Part shown: positions 42,529 through 49,913 of the stretch, piece after piece | Numbering within the stretch: position 1 is the first letter of the stretch | Layout: the number at the start of each line of letters is the position of its first letter | Source of the DNA: Streptomyces antibioticus | GTDB lineage: Bacteria; Actinomycetota; Actinomycetes; Streptomycetales; Streptomycetaceae | Assembly (NCBI RefSeq): GCF_001514065.1 | Contig: NZ_KQ948422.1 | Coordinates: 806,001-870,000, forward strand | Reading direction: 5' to 3' | Length of the DNA: 64,000 nucleotides | Program-made: the position numbers and the translations under genes | The notes under the pieces: model-generated | The model's input: only the letters and a program-made list of their open reading frames with translations | What the model was told of the DNA's origin: nothing | Database searches by the model: none

Positions 42529-43554
42529 ATGGCGAAGAGAGCCGTCGAGCGGACGACACTGACCGGGATCGCGGAAGCCGCCGGGGTCTCCGTGGCCACC
42601 GTCTCCAAGGTGGTCAACGGCCGCAGCGACGTCTCGCCCGAGACCCGGGCCCGCATCGAGCGGCTGCTGGTCGAGCACGACTACGTGGCCCGCGGGCCGG
42701 GCGGCGCGCAGTCACCGGTGCGCACGATCGACCTGACCTTCGACGAGCTGGTCAACCCCAACAACCTGGTGATCACGCAGGGTGTCACGGAGGCCGCGGC
42801 CGAGGCCGGGGTCGACGTCGTCATCGGTACGGCGCCCGACGACCCGCTCGGCGCCGCATGGGCCCGGAAGATCACGGGGGCCGGCCGGGAGGGCCTCATC
42901 CTGGTGACGTCCGAACTGACGGCGCAGCAGCGAGCCCAGTTCACCCAGGCCGCCATCCCGCTCGTCCTCATCGACCCGATGAACGTGCCGGACGAGAGCG
43001 TGCCCAGCATCGGCGCGACGAACTTCAGCGGAGGCATGGCGGCCACCGAGCACCTGCTGAAGCTCGGCCACCGCCGGATCGCCATGATCGAGGGCCGGCA
43101 CGACGCCGTCTGCAACACGGCCCGCCTGCACGGCTACCAGGCCGCGCTGAGCGGCGCCGGCCTCACGCCCGACCCCCGGCTCATCAAGCGGGGGGCCTTC
43201 CGTTTCGAACCCGCCTACCAGGCCGCCCTGGAGCTCTTCGCTCTCGACGAGCCACCGACCGCCGTCTTCGCCGGCAACGACCTGGAGGCGTTCGGTGTCA
43301 TCGAGGCCGCCCGGGTCAACGGTCTGCGGGTGCCGGACGACGTCAGCGTCGTCGGCTTCGACGACACCGCCGCCGCCGGCACCTCCGCCCCGCCTCTGAC
43401 CACCGTCCGGCAGCCGTTCGCCGAGATCGGCCGGGCGGCGCTGCGCACGCTGCTCCGCCTGGCCGCCGGCGAACCCTTGGACAGCCATCGCGTGGAGCTG
43501 GCCACCCAGTTGGTGGTCCGGGGCTCCACCGCATCGCCGCCCGCCCAGACCTGA
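42529..43554 (+). CDS. LacI-family repressor of sugar uptake
   Basis: 341 residues. N-terminal HTH and hinge (about 8-60): LTGIAEAAGVSVATVSKVVNGRSDVSPETRARIE, followed by a periplasmic-binding-type sugar sensor. GAAAGGA ribosome site upstream. Divergent from the ABC importer, 37 bp upstream of the GH3 gene with which it is probably co-transcribed. Two CGAAA..TT.CG boxes flank its promoter region. Confidence 0.94.
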   Translation: MAKRAVERTTLTGIAEAAGVSVATVSKVVNGRSDVSPETRARIERLLVEHDYVARGPGGAQSPVRTIDLTFDELVNPNNLVITQGVTEAAAEAGVDVVIGTAPDDPLGAAWARKITGAGREGLILVTSELTAQQRAQFTQAAIPLVLIDPMNVPDESVPSIGATNFSGGMAATEHLLKLGHRRIAMIEGRHDAVCNTARLHGYQAALSGAGLTPDPRLIKRGAFRFEPAYQAALELFALDEPPTAVFAGNDLEAFGVIEAARVNGLRVPDDVSVVGFDDTAAAGTSAPPLTTVRQPFAEIGRAALRTLLRLAAGEPLDSHRVELATQLVVRGSTASPPAQT

Positions 43555-43591
43555 CACTCCCGCGCCCTACCACCACCCCGAGGAACGCACC

Positions 43592-45898
43592 ATGACGACA
43601 CCTTGGGCCGATCCGGCCTGCCCTCGTGACGACAGGGTCGAGGCCCTGCTCGCGGAGATGACCCTGGAGGAGAAGCTCGCCCAGCTCGGCAGCGCCTGGC
43701 CCGGCGTGGAGCGCGTCAGCGGCAACGTCGCCCCGATGCAGGACGTCTTCGCCCACCACACCGACTTCGCACAGGCCAGCAAGGACGGACTCGGCCACCT
43801 CACCCGCCCCTTCGGCACCAAGCCGATCGAGCCACACGAGGGCACACGGAAACTCGCCTCCCTGCAGCAGGAGTTGATCGACAACACCCGGCTCGGCATC
43901 CCCGCCATCGCCCACGAAGAGTGCCTGACGGGTTTCACCACCCACCACGCCAGTGTCTTCCCCACCCCCCTGGCCTGGGCCGCCGCCTTCCACCCCGACC
44001 TGGTCGAACGCATGGCGCACGCCATCGGCGCGAGCATGCGCCGCGTCGGCGTCCACCAGGGCCTCTCCCCCGTCCTCGATGTCGTACGCGACTACCGCTG
44101 GGGCCGCGTGGAGGAGACCCTCGGCGAGGACCCGTACCTCGTCGCGACCACCGGCACGGCCTACGTCCGCGGCCTGGAGAGCGCCGGGATCATCGCCACC
44201 CTCAAGCACTTCGCCGGCTACTCGGCCTCGAAGGCCGCGCGCAACCACGCCCCCGTCTCCATGGGCCCGCGAGAGTTCGCCGACGTGATCCTGCCCCCGT
44301 TCGAGACGGCGATACGCGAGGGCGGCGCCCGCTCGGTCATGAACTCCTACGCCGACGTGGACGGCATGCCCGCCGGCGCCGACCCGCAGCTGCTCACCCG
44401 ACTGCTGCGCGAGGACTGGGGATTCGAGGGCACGGTCGTCTCCGACTACTGGTCCATAGCCTTCCTGCGCACCATGCACCGCATCGCCGCCACCGACGGC
44501 GAGGCCGGCGCGCGCGCCCTCACCGCGGGCATCGACGTGGAGCTGCCCGACACCCTCTGCTACGGCGAGCCCCTCGCCGAACTCGTCCGCGAGGGACGCG
44601 TCTCCGAGGACCTCGTGGACCGTGCGGTACGGCGTGTACTGCGCCAGAAGGTCGAACTGCGGCTGCTCGACGCGGACTTCGACCCGCGCGTGACCGACGA
44701 GGGCCCCATCGACCTGGACCCGCCCGCGCACCGGACCATCGCCCGCGAACTGGCCGAGCAGAGCATCGTGCTGCTGGACAACCGCGGCGGACACCTCCCG
44801 CTGGCCGCGGACACCGGATCCATCGCCCTCATCGGCCCGTGCGCCGACGATGCCAACGCCTTCTTCGGCTGCTACTCCTTCCCCAACCACGTCCTGCCCC
44901 ACCACCCCGGCCACGACAACGGCATCGAGGCCCACACGCTGCTGGACGCCCTGGCCACCGAGCTGCCGGGCACCCGTATCACCTATGAACAGGGCTGCCC
45001 CGTCAAGGACGTCGACCGCAGCGGCATCGACGCGGCCGCGGCGGCTGCCCGGCAGGCGGACGTCTGCATCGCGGTGGTCGGCGACCGTGCCGCGCTCTTC
45101 GGTCTCGGCACCTCCGGCGAGGGCTGCGACGTGGAGGACCTCTCGCTGCCGGGGGTCCAGGACGAACTTGTCGAGGCCCTGCTGGCCACCGGCACGCCGG
45201 TCGTCCTGCTCGTCGTCTCCGGCCGCCCGTACGCGCTCGGCGCCTACGCCGACCGCGCGGCCGCCGTCGTCCAGGCCTTCTTCCCCGGCGAGGAGGGCGG
45301 CCCGGCGCTCGCCGGGGTGCTCTCCGGACGGATCAACCCCTCCGGCAAGCTGCCGGTGCAGATCCCACGGACCCCGGGCGGCCAGCCCGGCACGTATCTG
45401 CACGCCCCGCTCGGCGGCAACACCCAGGGCGTGAGCAACCTCGACCCCACCCCGGCCTACCCCTTCGGACACGGACTGTCGTACACGGCGTTCGCCTACG
45501 CCGGGTTCGAGGTGAGCGCTGAGGAGATCACCACTGACGGTGCGGTCGAGATCAGCTGCCTGGTCCGCAACACCGGTGACCGCCCCGGCTCCGAGGTCGT
45601 TCAGCTCTACACCGCGGATCCGGTCGCCCAACTGCCCCGCCCGGTGACCCAGTTGACCGGCTTCGCCCGAGTCCACCTGGCGCCCGCCGAAGAACGCAGG
45701 GTCGCCTTCCGCCTGCACGCCGACCGCCTCGCCTACACCGGCCCCGACCATCACCGCATCGTCGAACCGGGCGAGATCACCGTGCAGCTCGGCGCCTCCA
45801 GCACCGACGTTCGGCTGAGCGGCGGCATCCGGCTCACCGGCCCGGTCCGCCGGGTCGGACACACCCGAGTACTGCACACACCGACGTCCACCGACTGA
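43592..45898 (+). CDS. GH3 beta-xylosidase / beta-glucosidase (intracellular)
   Basis: 768 residues with no signal peptide. The GH3 N-terminal barrel holds DYRWGRVEETLGEDPYL, LKHFAGYS and the nucleophile Asp in GTVVSDYWS (about residue 286). The C-terminal GH3 domain and fibronectin-III-like end (ISCLVRNTGDRPGSEVVQLY) follow. The phrase GPCADDANAFFGCYSFPNHV is typical, from memory, of the xylosidase-like GH3 subgroup. Cytoplasmic location fits hydrolysis of an imported disaccharide. Operon partner of lacI; a perfect terminator hairpin follows. Confidence 0.92.
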   Translation: MTTPWADPACPRDDRVEALLAEMTLEEKLAQLGSAWPGVERVSGNVAPMQDVFAHHTDFAQASKDGLGHLTRPFGTKPIEPHEGTRKLASLQQELIDNTRLGIPAIAHEECLTGFTTHHASVFPTPLAWAAAFHPDLVERMAHAIGASMRRVGVHQGLSPVLDVVRDYRWGRVEETLGEDPYLVATTGTAYVRGLESAGIIATLKHFAGYSASKAARNHAPVSMGPREFADVILPPFETAIREGGARSVMNSYADVDGMPAGADPQLLTRLLREDWGFEGTVVSDYWSIAFLRTMHRIAATDGEAGARALTAGIDVELPDTLCYGEPLAELVREGRVSEDLVDRAVRRVLRQKVELRLLDADFDPRVTDEGPIDLDPPAHRTIARELAEQSIVLLDNRGGHLPLAADTGSIALIGPCADDANAFFGCYSFPNHVLPHHPGHDNGIEAHTLLDALATELPGTRITYEQGCPVKDVDRSGIDAAAAAARQADVCIAVVGDRAALFGLGTSGEGCDVEDLSLPGVQDELVEALLATGTPVVLLVVSGRPYALGAYADRAAAVVQAFFPGEEGGPALAGVLSGRINPSGKLPVQIPRTPGGQPGTYLHAPLGGNTQGVSNLDPTPAYPFGHGLSYTAFAYAGFEVSAEEITTDGAVEISCLVRNTGDRPGSEVVQLYTADPVAQLPRPVTQLTGFARVHLAPAEERRVAFRLHADRLAYTGPDHHRIVEPGEITVQLGASSTDVRLSGGIRLTGPVRRVGHTRVLHTPTSTD

Positions 45899-45921
45899 GT
45901 CGTCGCCCCTTCTCCATCCGC

Positions 45922-45952
45922 CTGCGCCCGGGCCACCAACGCCCGGGCGCAG
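45922..45952 (+). terminator. Terminator hairpin after the GH3 gene
   Basis: Perfect 12-bp stem CTGCGCCCGGGC / GCCCGGGCGCAG (45922-45933 and 45941-45952), 7-base loop, 24 bp after the stop. Confidence 0.8.
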
Positions 45953-46037
45953 CGAGCGGAATGCGTCGGTTCGACTACCTTCCCGGCTGCCGAAACCGCC
46001 CGCCACGCGCTTGAGGATGTGGTGAACTCGCAAAAAT

Positions 46038-46096
46038 TTGACGGGGGTTATGGAAGAGGACAAGAATTCGAGTCGCTCACTGCGTCTGAAGTGAGC
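46038..46096 (+). promoter_or_regulatory. Candidate promoter and leader hairpin of the LAETG protein gene
   Basis: TTGACG (46038-46043) and AAGAAT (46062-46067) are 18 bp apart. Just downstream GCTCACT (46075-46081) and AGTGAGC (46090-46096) form a perfect 7-bp hairpin. The rest of the 300-bp spacer 45899-46198 contains only the GH3 terminator. Confidence 0.4.
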
Positions 46097-46198
46097 CAAG
46101 TGACGCGAGTGGCTTGTCCCCGGACTTCTCGGTCTCCGCATGCCTGGGCCGCTCGCGCCCATCCACCTCCCACACTCCTGATTCCACAGAGGCAGATC

Positions 46199-47116
46199 TT
46201 GACGCGCACCCCCCGCTCCAGAACCTCGGCCGCCCTCGCCGCAAGCGCTCTCTTCGCCTGCGCCACCCCCCTGCTCGGCGCCGCTTCCGCGCACGCCACG
46301 ACCGGAGGCGGCTGCCAGTCCGCCACCGTGCAGTACCGCATCGTCGACGCGGACGGAAAGCCGGTCGGCGCCGACTGGACCTCGCAGGGCGGCTTCCACC
46401 AGTGGGACGCCGCCCCCGGCACGGTCGAGGTGCGCCTGGCCCCGGGTCAGAAGGTCGGCGACGACTGCAAGTACCCGGTGTCGCTGGCCGAATACACCAC
46501 CGAGGGTTCCAACTGGTACACCTCCGGCCACCAGACCCTCGTCGACCACGCCACCGTGTACCTCACCGCCGCCGATGTCGCGGACACCGACAAGCGCACC
46601 TGGCAGAAGCTGACGGTGAAGACGCCCGACTGCTACGGGCAGATCGACCTGTACGGCGACGACATCATCTACGACGGCAAGTCGGAGGACGGCCACGGCC
46701 CGGCCCCGTACCAGCCCGACAACGTCGTCACCCCGTACCACCTCATCGCCGCGTGGAACGGCGGGGACAAGGCCTGCACGCCCGACAAGCCCGGCTCCCC
46801 CACCCCGACGCCCTCGGAGTCGACGCCGGACACCCCGAGCACGCCTCCGACCAGCCAGCCGCCCGCCGAGGAGTCGACGCCTCCGGCCACCCCCACGACG
46901 CCGTCCACCGAGACCACCCCGCCCACCACCCCGGACGTCCCTCCGATGGAGTCGACCCCGCCGACCACCCCGACGCCGTCGCCCAGCGACAGCACCCCGC
47001 CGCTGGCCGAGACCGGCTCCAGCGCGCCGGTCGGCCTGATAGCCGGCGGCGCCGCCGCAGTCATCGCCCTCGGCGCCGGCGCGATCTACACGACCCGCCG
47101 CACCCGCCGCTCGTAA
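46199..47116 (+). CDS. LAETG sortase-anchored surface protein
   Basis: 305 residues from TTG 46199, chosen because the signal peptide (RTPRSRTSAALAASALFAC...ASAHA) begins there and AGAGG precedes it; no suitable ATG/GTG exists. The mature domain (about 35-190) has four cysteines and aromatic-rich beta strands of no recognised family. A Pro/Thr/Ser/Glu linker (190-270) leads to LAETG, a hydrophobic helix (GLIAGGAAAVIALGAGAIY) and the basic tail TRRTRRS. LAXTG is the signal of class E sortases of Streptomyces. Monocistronic. Confidence 0.85.
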   Translation: MTRTPRSRTSAALAASALFACATPLLGAASAHATTGGGCQSATVQYRIVDADGKPVGADWTSQGGFHQWDAAPGTVEVRLAPGQKVGDDCKYPVSLAEYTTEGSNWYTSGHQTLVDHATVYLTAADVADTDKRTWQKLTVKTPDCYGQIDLYGDDIIYDGKSEDGHGPAPYQPDNVVTPYHLIAAWNGGDKACTPDKPGSPTPTPSESTPDTPSTPPTSQPPAEESTPPATPTTPSTETTPPTTPDVPPMESTPPTTPTPSPSDSTPPLAETGSSAPVGLIAGGAAAVIALGAGAIYTTRRTRRS

Positions 47117-47155
47117 CCACAGCCGCAGGGCAAGGCGTCACACCGTAGGACGCCC

Positions 47156-47216
47156 GACAGCTCCGCCGCACCGACACCTCCATCCAACGCGTGGGGGGCC
47201 GGGCGGCGGAGCTGTC
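47156..47216. terminator. Long inverted repeat after the LAETG gene
   Basis: Perfect 14-bp arms GACAGCTCCGCCGC (47156-47169) and its complement (47203-47216) with a 33-base loop, 40 bp after the LAETG stop and before the convergent gntR gene. Nothing else is evident in 47117-47327. Confidence 0.6.
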
Positions 47217-47327
47217 GCATGCCTGGCCAGGAAGCCATGGGACGCATCGGTGACCAGGCGGCGCTCACCCGGCTGCCCCGGTCGACTGACGGGCGACGAG
47301 GCGGGTCAACTGGTCGCCGGACACGAG

Positions 47328-48131
47328 CTATCCGAACAGGCGCCGCTGAATCTCCTGCCGGTACTCCTCCAGCGTCCTGTCGAGATGTGCCGCCGTGGCC
47401 TTGGCCGCCTCATCGGGCCGGCCGTCGCGAATGGCCCGGTAGATCATCTCGTGCTCCGCGACCGCGGACTTGGTGCCTTCAATGAGCGTGTCATGGATCC
47501 CGATCGCGCTGGACTGCCGCTGCAGGCGTCGCGCGTCACGCACCGCGCTGACGAGGAAGCCATTGTGCGAGGCCGCGGCCACGGCCCCGTGGAAGGCCTC
47601 GTCCGCCTCGTTGAACTCGTCGACCTGGCCATGGACGAAGCCGTGCCGGCACCGCTGCACGGCCAGCTCGATGGTCCGCAGCTCAGCGGGCGTGGCACGG
47701 GTCGCGGCCAGACTGCTCGCGGCCATCTCCTGGACCCTGCGGAACTCGAACAACATGAACACGTGGTCGAGGTCCACCGGGCGGAAGAAGCCGCCCCACC
47801 GGCTGGTGATGAGCATGCCCTCGTCGTCCGCGACGAACAGCCCACGCCCCTTGTGCGCCCGGATCCGGCCGAGCGCCGAAAGGATCTTCACGGCCTCCCG
47901 CACCACGGTCCTGCTGGTGTTCAGCCGCTGGGCCAGATCGCTCTCCGTGGGCAGCCGGTCGCCCGCCACCAGACGCGACTCGGCGATGAACTCGAGAAGC
48001 CTCTCCGCCACGACCTCGTAGCTGGGCCGGTACCCGGACCGAGCGTCCGCGCCGTTCACCTTCGCCGCCGCAGCGGTAGAAGCCTGCGCCGACAAGGCGA
48101 CTTCGGTCGCGGATGTGTCGTTCATATGCAC
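47328..48131 (-). CDS. FadR-subfamily GntR regulator
   Basis: 267 residues (MHM start; the second Met at 48125 is equally possible). Winged helix about 40-105 (DLAQRLNTSRTVVREAVKILSALGRIRAHKGRGLFV), then an FCD all-helical ligand domain with metal-type His residues. Such regulators respond to sugar acids or related carboxylates. The palindrome ATGAGTAGTACTCAT lies 73 bp upstream, and a near-identical one lies before the broken secreted gene at 49423, pointing to a regulon of at least these two genes. Confidence 0.9.
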   Translation of the reverse strand: MHMNDTSATEVALSAQASTAAAAKVNGADARSGYRPSYEVVAERLLEFIAESRLVAGDRLPTESDLAQRLNTSRTVVREAVKILSALGRIRAHKGRGLFVADDEGMLITSRWGGFFRPVDLDHVFMLFEFRRVQEMAASSLAATRATPAELRTIELAVQRCRHGFVHGQVDEFNEADEAFHGAVAAASHNGFLVSAVRDARRLQRQSSAIGIHDTLIEGTKSAVAEHEMIYRAIRDGRPDEAAKATAAHLDRTLEEYRQEIQRRLFG

Positions 48132-48203
48132 TGCCTTCGGGATGACTGCTGCGAGGCCGGTTGATCGATGCGGAGCGTTGGCTCATCGTACTCCGACTCC
48201 ACA

Positions 48204-48218
48204 ATGAGTAGTACTCAT
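48204..48218. promoter_or_regulatory. GntR operator 1, ATGAGTAGTACTCAT
   Basis: Perfect 7-bp arms around one central base, upstream of gntR; matches 49424-49438. Confidence 0.75.
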
Positions 48219-48249
48219 CAGGTGGGACGCTTGGCGTCGGGTCACCCGG

Positions 48250-49334
48250 TCACTGGATCGTCCAGGTCTGGTTGGACTGGTTCAGGTGCATGTACTGACT
48301 GATGGTGGCTCCGTTGGCCGTCGACCCGCCATCAACCTCCAGGACCTGTTGCTCTCGAAGTTGCGGATGACGTACCCACCGCTGACCTGCTCGAAGTACC
48401 ACAGCTGGTTGCTGCCGCCGTTGTAGGTGTACTGCGCCAGCGCGGTCCCCCTCCAGTGACTTGAGCCGCCGATGTCGAGGACCTTGCCGCTGTTGCGGTT
48501 CACGATCCTATAGAGCTGACCGCTGACCGGGACGAAGCTCCACTGCTGGTTGGTACCGCTGTTGCTCGGCCACTGGACGACGCTCCCGCCGTCGGCGCTG
48601 GAGGCCTGGTACACGTCCATCAGCTGTCCGCTGTTGACGTTCTTGATGGTGTAGTACGTCGACGGGTTGGTGTTCGGCGTACCGGTCGCGTCCTCCAGTG
48701 CCCCGCCCGCCTGCTGCACGCCGAAGTCCGCGATCTCGGACTGGTCCACGTCCTGCCGGGTGGTCAGGGAGAACTGGCCGAGCTGGTAGGCCTGCCCGAG
48801 GTCGACCTGCCACCAGGCCGAGCTGTCGCTGCCGGTCGGCGACCAGCCGGTCGAGCCGTTGTTGTCGTTGGCGTTCGCGGCCGACGTGCCGGAACCGTAG
48901 ACCGACGACGTGGAAGTCGGCTTGTTGTAGGCCAGGTTGAGCTTGGCGACCAGTCCCTGGTAGGCGGACTCAAGCCCGGACGCCTTGATCACCGAGTCGC
49001 CGGACGACGTGTTGTTGGTGAGCGTGACGTGGGAGCCGTTGCGGTTCTGGTTGATGAACCCGTCCGTGCGCGACAACACGTTGTTCGACAAAGTCATGTT
49101 GTCCGACCCCTCGTCCGTGTAGATGCCCGCCACCGCGGAGCCGCAGGCGGGCGGCATACGCGACACGTCGTGGATGTAGTTGCCGTTGATGACCGTGCCC
49201 GGGTCGTTGGACAGGTGATAGATGCCGGCGGAGTCGCACAGCCGGTTCATCACGTTGCCGATCCGGTTGTAGCTGATGCTGTTGTTGCCTTCGGCGTTGG
49301 CCGCGGCCTGTTTTTCACGGAGGCAACACCGACG
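48250..49334 (-). pseudogene. Decayed secreted beta-helix / F5-8C / ricin-lectin protein gene
   Basis: The frame from about 49334 reads NAEGNNSISYNRIGNV, then MNRLCDSAGIYHLSNDPG and SDNMTLSNNVLSRTDGFI, the end of a right-handed parallel beta-helix (pectate-lyase-like) domain. A short F5/8-type-C carbohydrate-binding segment (GWSPTGSDSSAWWQVDLGQ) and a ricin-type trefoil (SGQLMDVYQ, NQQWSFV, NSGKVLDIGG) follow. The N-terminal half and signal peptide are missing. Near 48350 one base appears lost: the current frame runs to a stray stop at 48282, while the +1 frame continues QQVLEVDGG ... QTWTIQ and stops at 48250. Two independent lesions make a non-functional remnant most likely; an assembly error is the alternative. 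Confidence 0.8.
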
Positions 49335-49422
49335 ACATGCGAATGCGTCAGCGACAATAAACGCAGGTAGAGGCCTTGCATCGACCTCATCCCGCCCAAC
49401 CCGTCCAGCGAACTGCTTTCTG

Positions 49423-49439
49423 AATGAGTATTACTCATT
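49423..49439. promoter_or_regulatory. GntR operator 2, AATGAGTATTACTCATT
   Basis: Perfect 8-bp arms around one base, matching the site upstream of gntR. On the minus strand TTGTCA lies about 16 bp before TACTCA inside the palindrome, so it overlaps a possible -10 of the decayed gene. The remainder of 49335-49613 holds this promoter remnant and the upstream region of the next plus-strand gene. Confidence 0.7.
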
Positions 49440-49613
49440 TCAGGATTGACAAACATGTCCCTCGGTAGAGCGATCGGTCCCGCACCGGGCCGGAGCGGGA
49501 ATCGCGCTGCCGTTTCTGACCTGGGCTGATGCCGGGGTCGGCGGGCGCAGCGAAGGACGGCGAACGGGTCCCCGTCCTAGGTTCGGCAGCCTCACGGCAC
49601 CTCAGGAGGCATC

Positions 49614-49913
49614 ATGCGCAGGACCATGTCCGTGGTGGGCGTCATCATGATCGTGGTGGGCGTCGCGTTCACCGTACTCAGCCTGCTGACCTACGCGAAC
49701 AAGGACGACCGGCAGCTCGCCGAACACCGTCTCCACGACCTCCGGCTCTCACCCGAGGACGAGGCGCGGGCGAGAGCCGACCTCGGCAGCATCCAGGATC
49801 GAGAGCGGCTCAACATCGAGGTGGCGATCGGCGGCGCGGTCGCCGCCGTGGCGGGCGGCGCGGTGGTCAGGACTCAGCGTCGGGCGCGGCCGGCGCCTTC
49901 TGCGTCGCGTTGA
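49614..49913 (+). CDS. Small two-helix membrane protein, unknown
   Basis: 99 residues. Hydrophobic helix about 6-27 (VVGVIMIVVGVAFTVLSLL), a charged middle (LSPEDEARARADLGSI), and a second Ala/Gly/Val helix about 68-86, then a basic tail. CAGGAGG precedes the ATG. No family recognised. The last 47 bp overlap the 3' end of the convergent STAND gene. Confidence 0.65.
   Translation: MRRTMSVVGVIMIVVGVAFTVLSLLTYANKDDRQLAEHRLHDLRLSPEDEARARADLGSIQDRERLNIEVAIGGAVAAVAGGAVVRTQRRARPAPSASR

Noticed and set aside
43343-46741. 1132-codon minus-strand open frame across lacI, GH3 and the LAETG gene
   Set aside because: Spans three genes with clear family motifs on the plus strand plus intergenic terminators; Val/Gly/Arg-rich shadow translation.
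49320-49456. Short minus-strand ORF starting at ATG 49456, considered as a leader peptide of the decayed gene
   Set aside because: Its start overlaps the presumed -35 region and operator, no ribosome site is visible, and resemblance to known Streptomyces leader peptides is weak.
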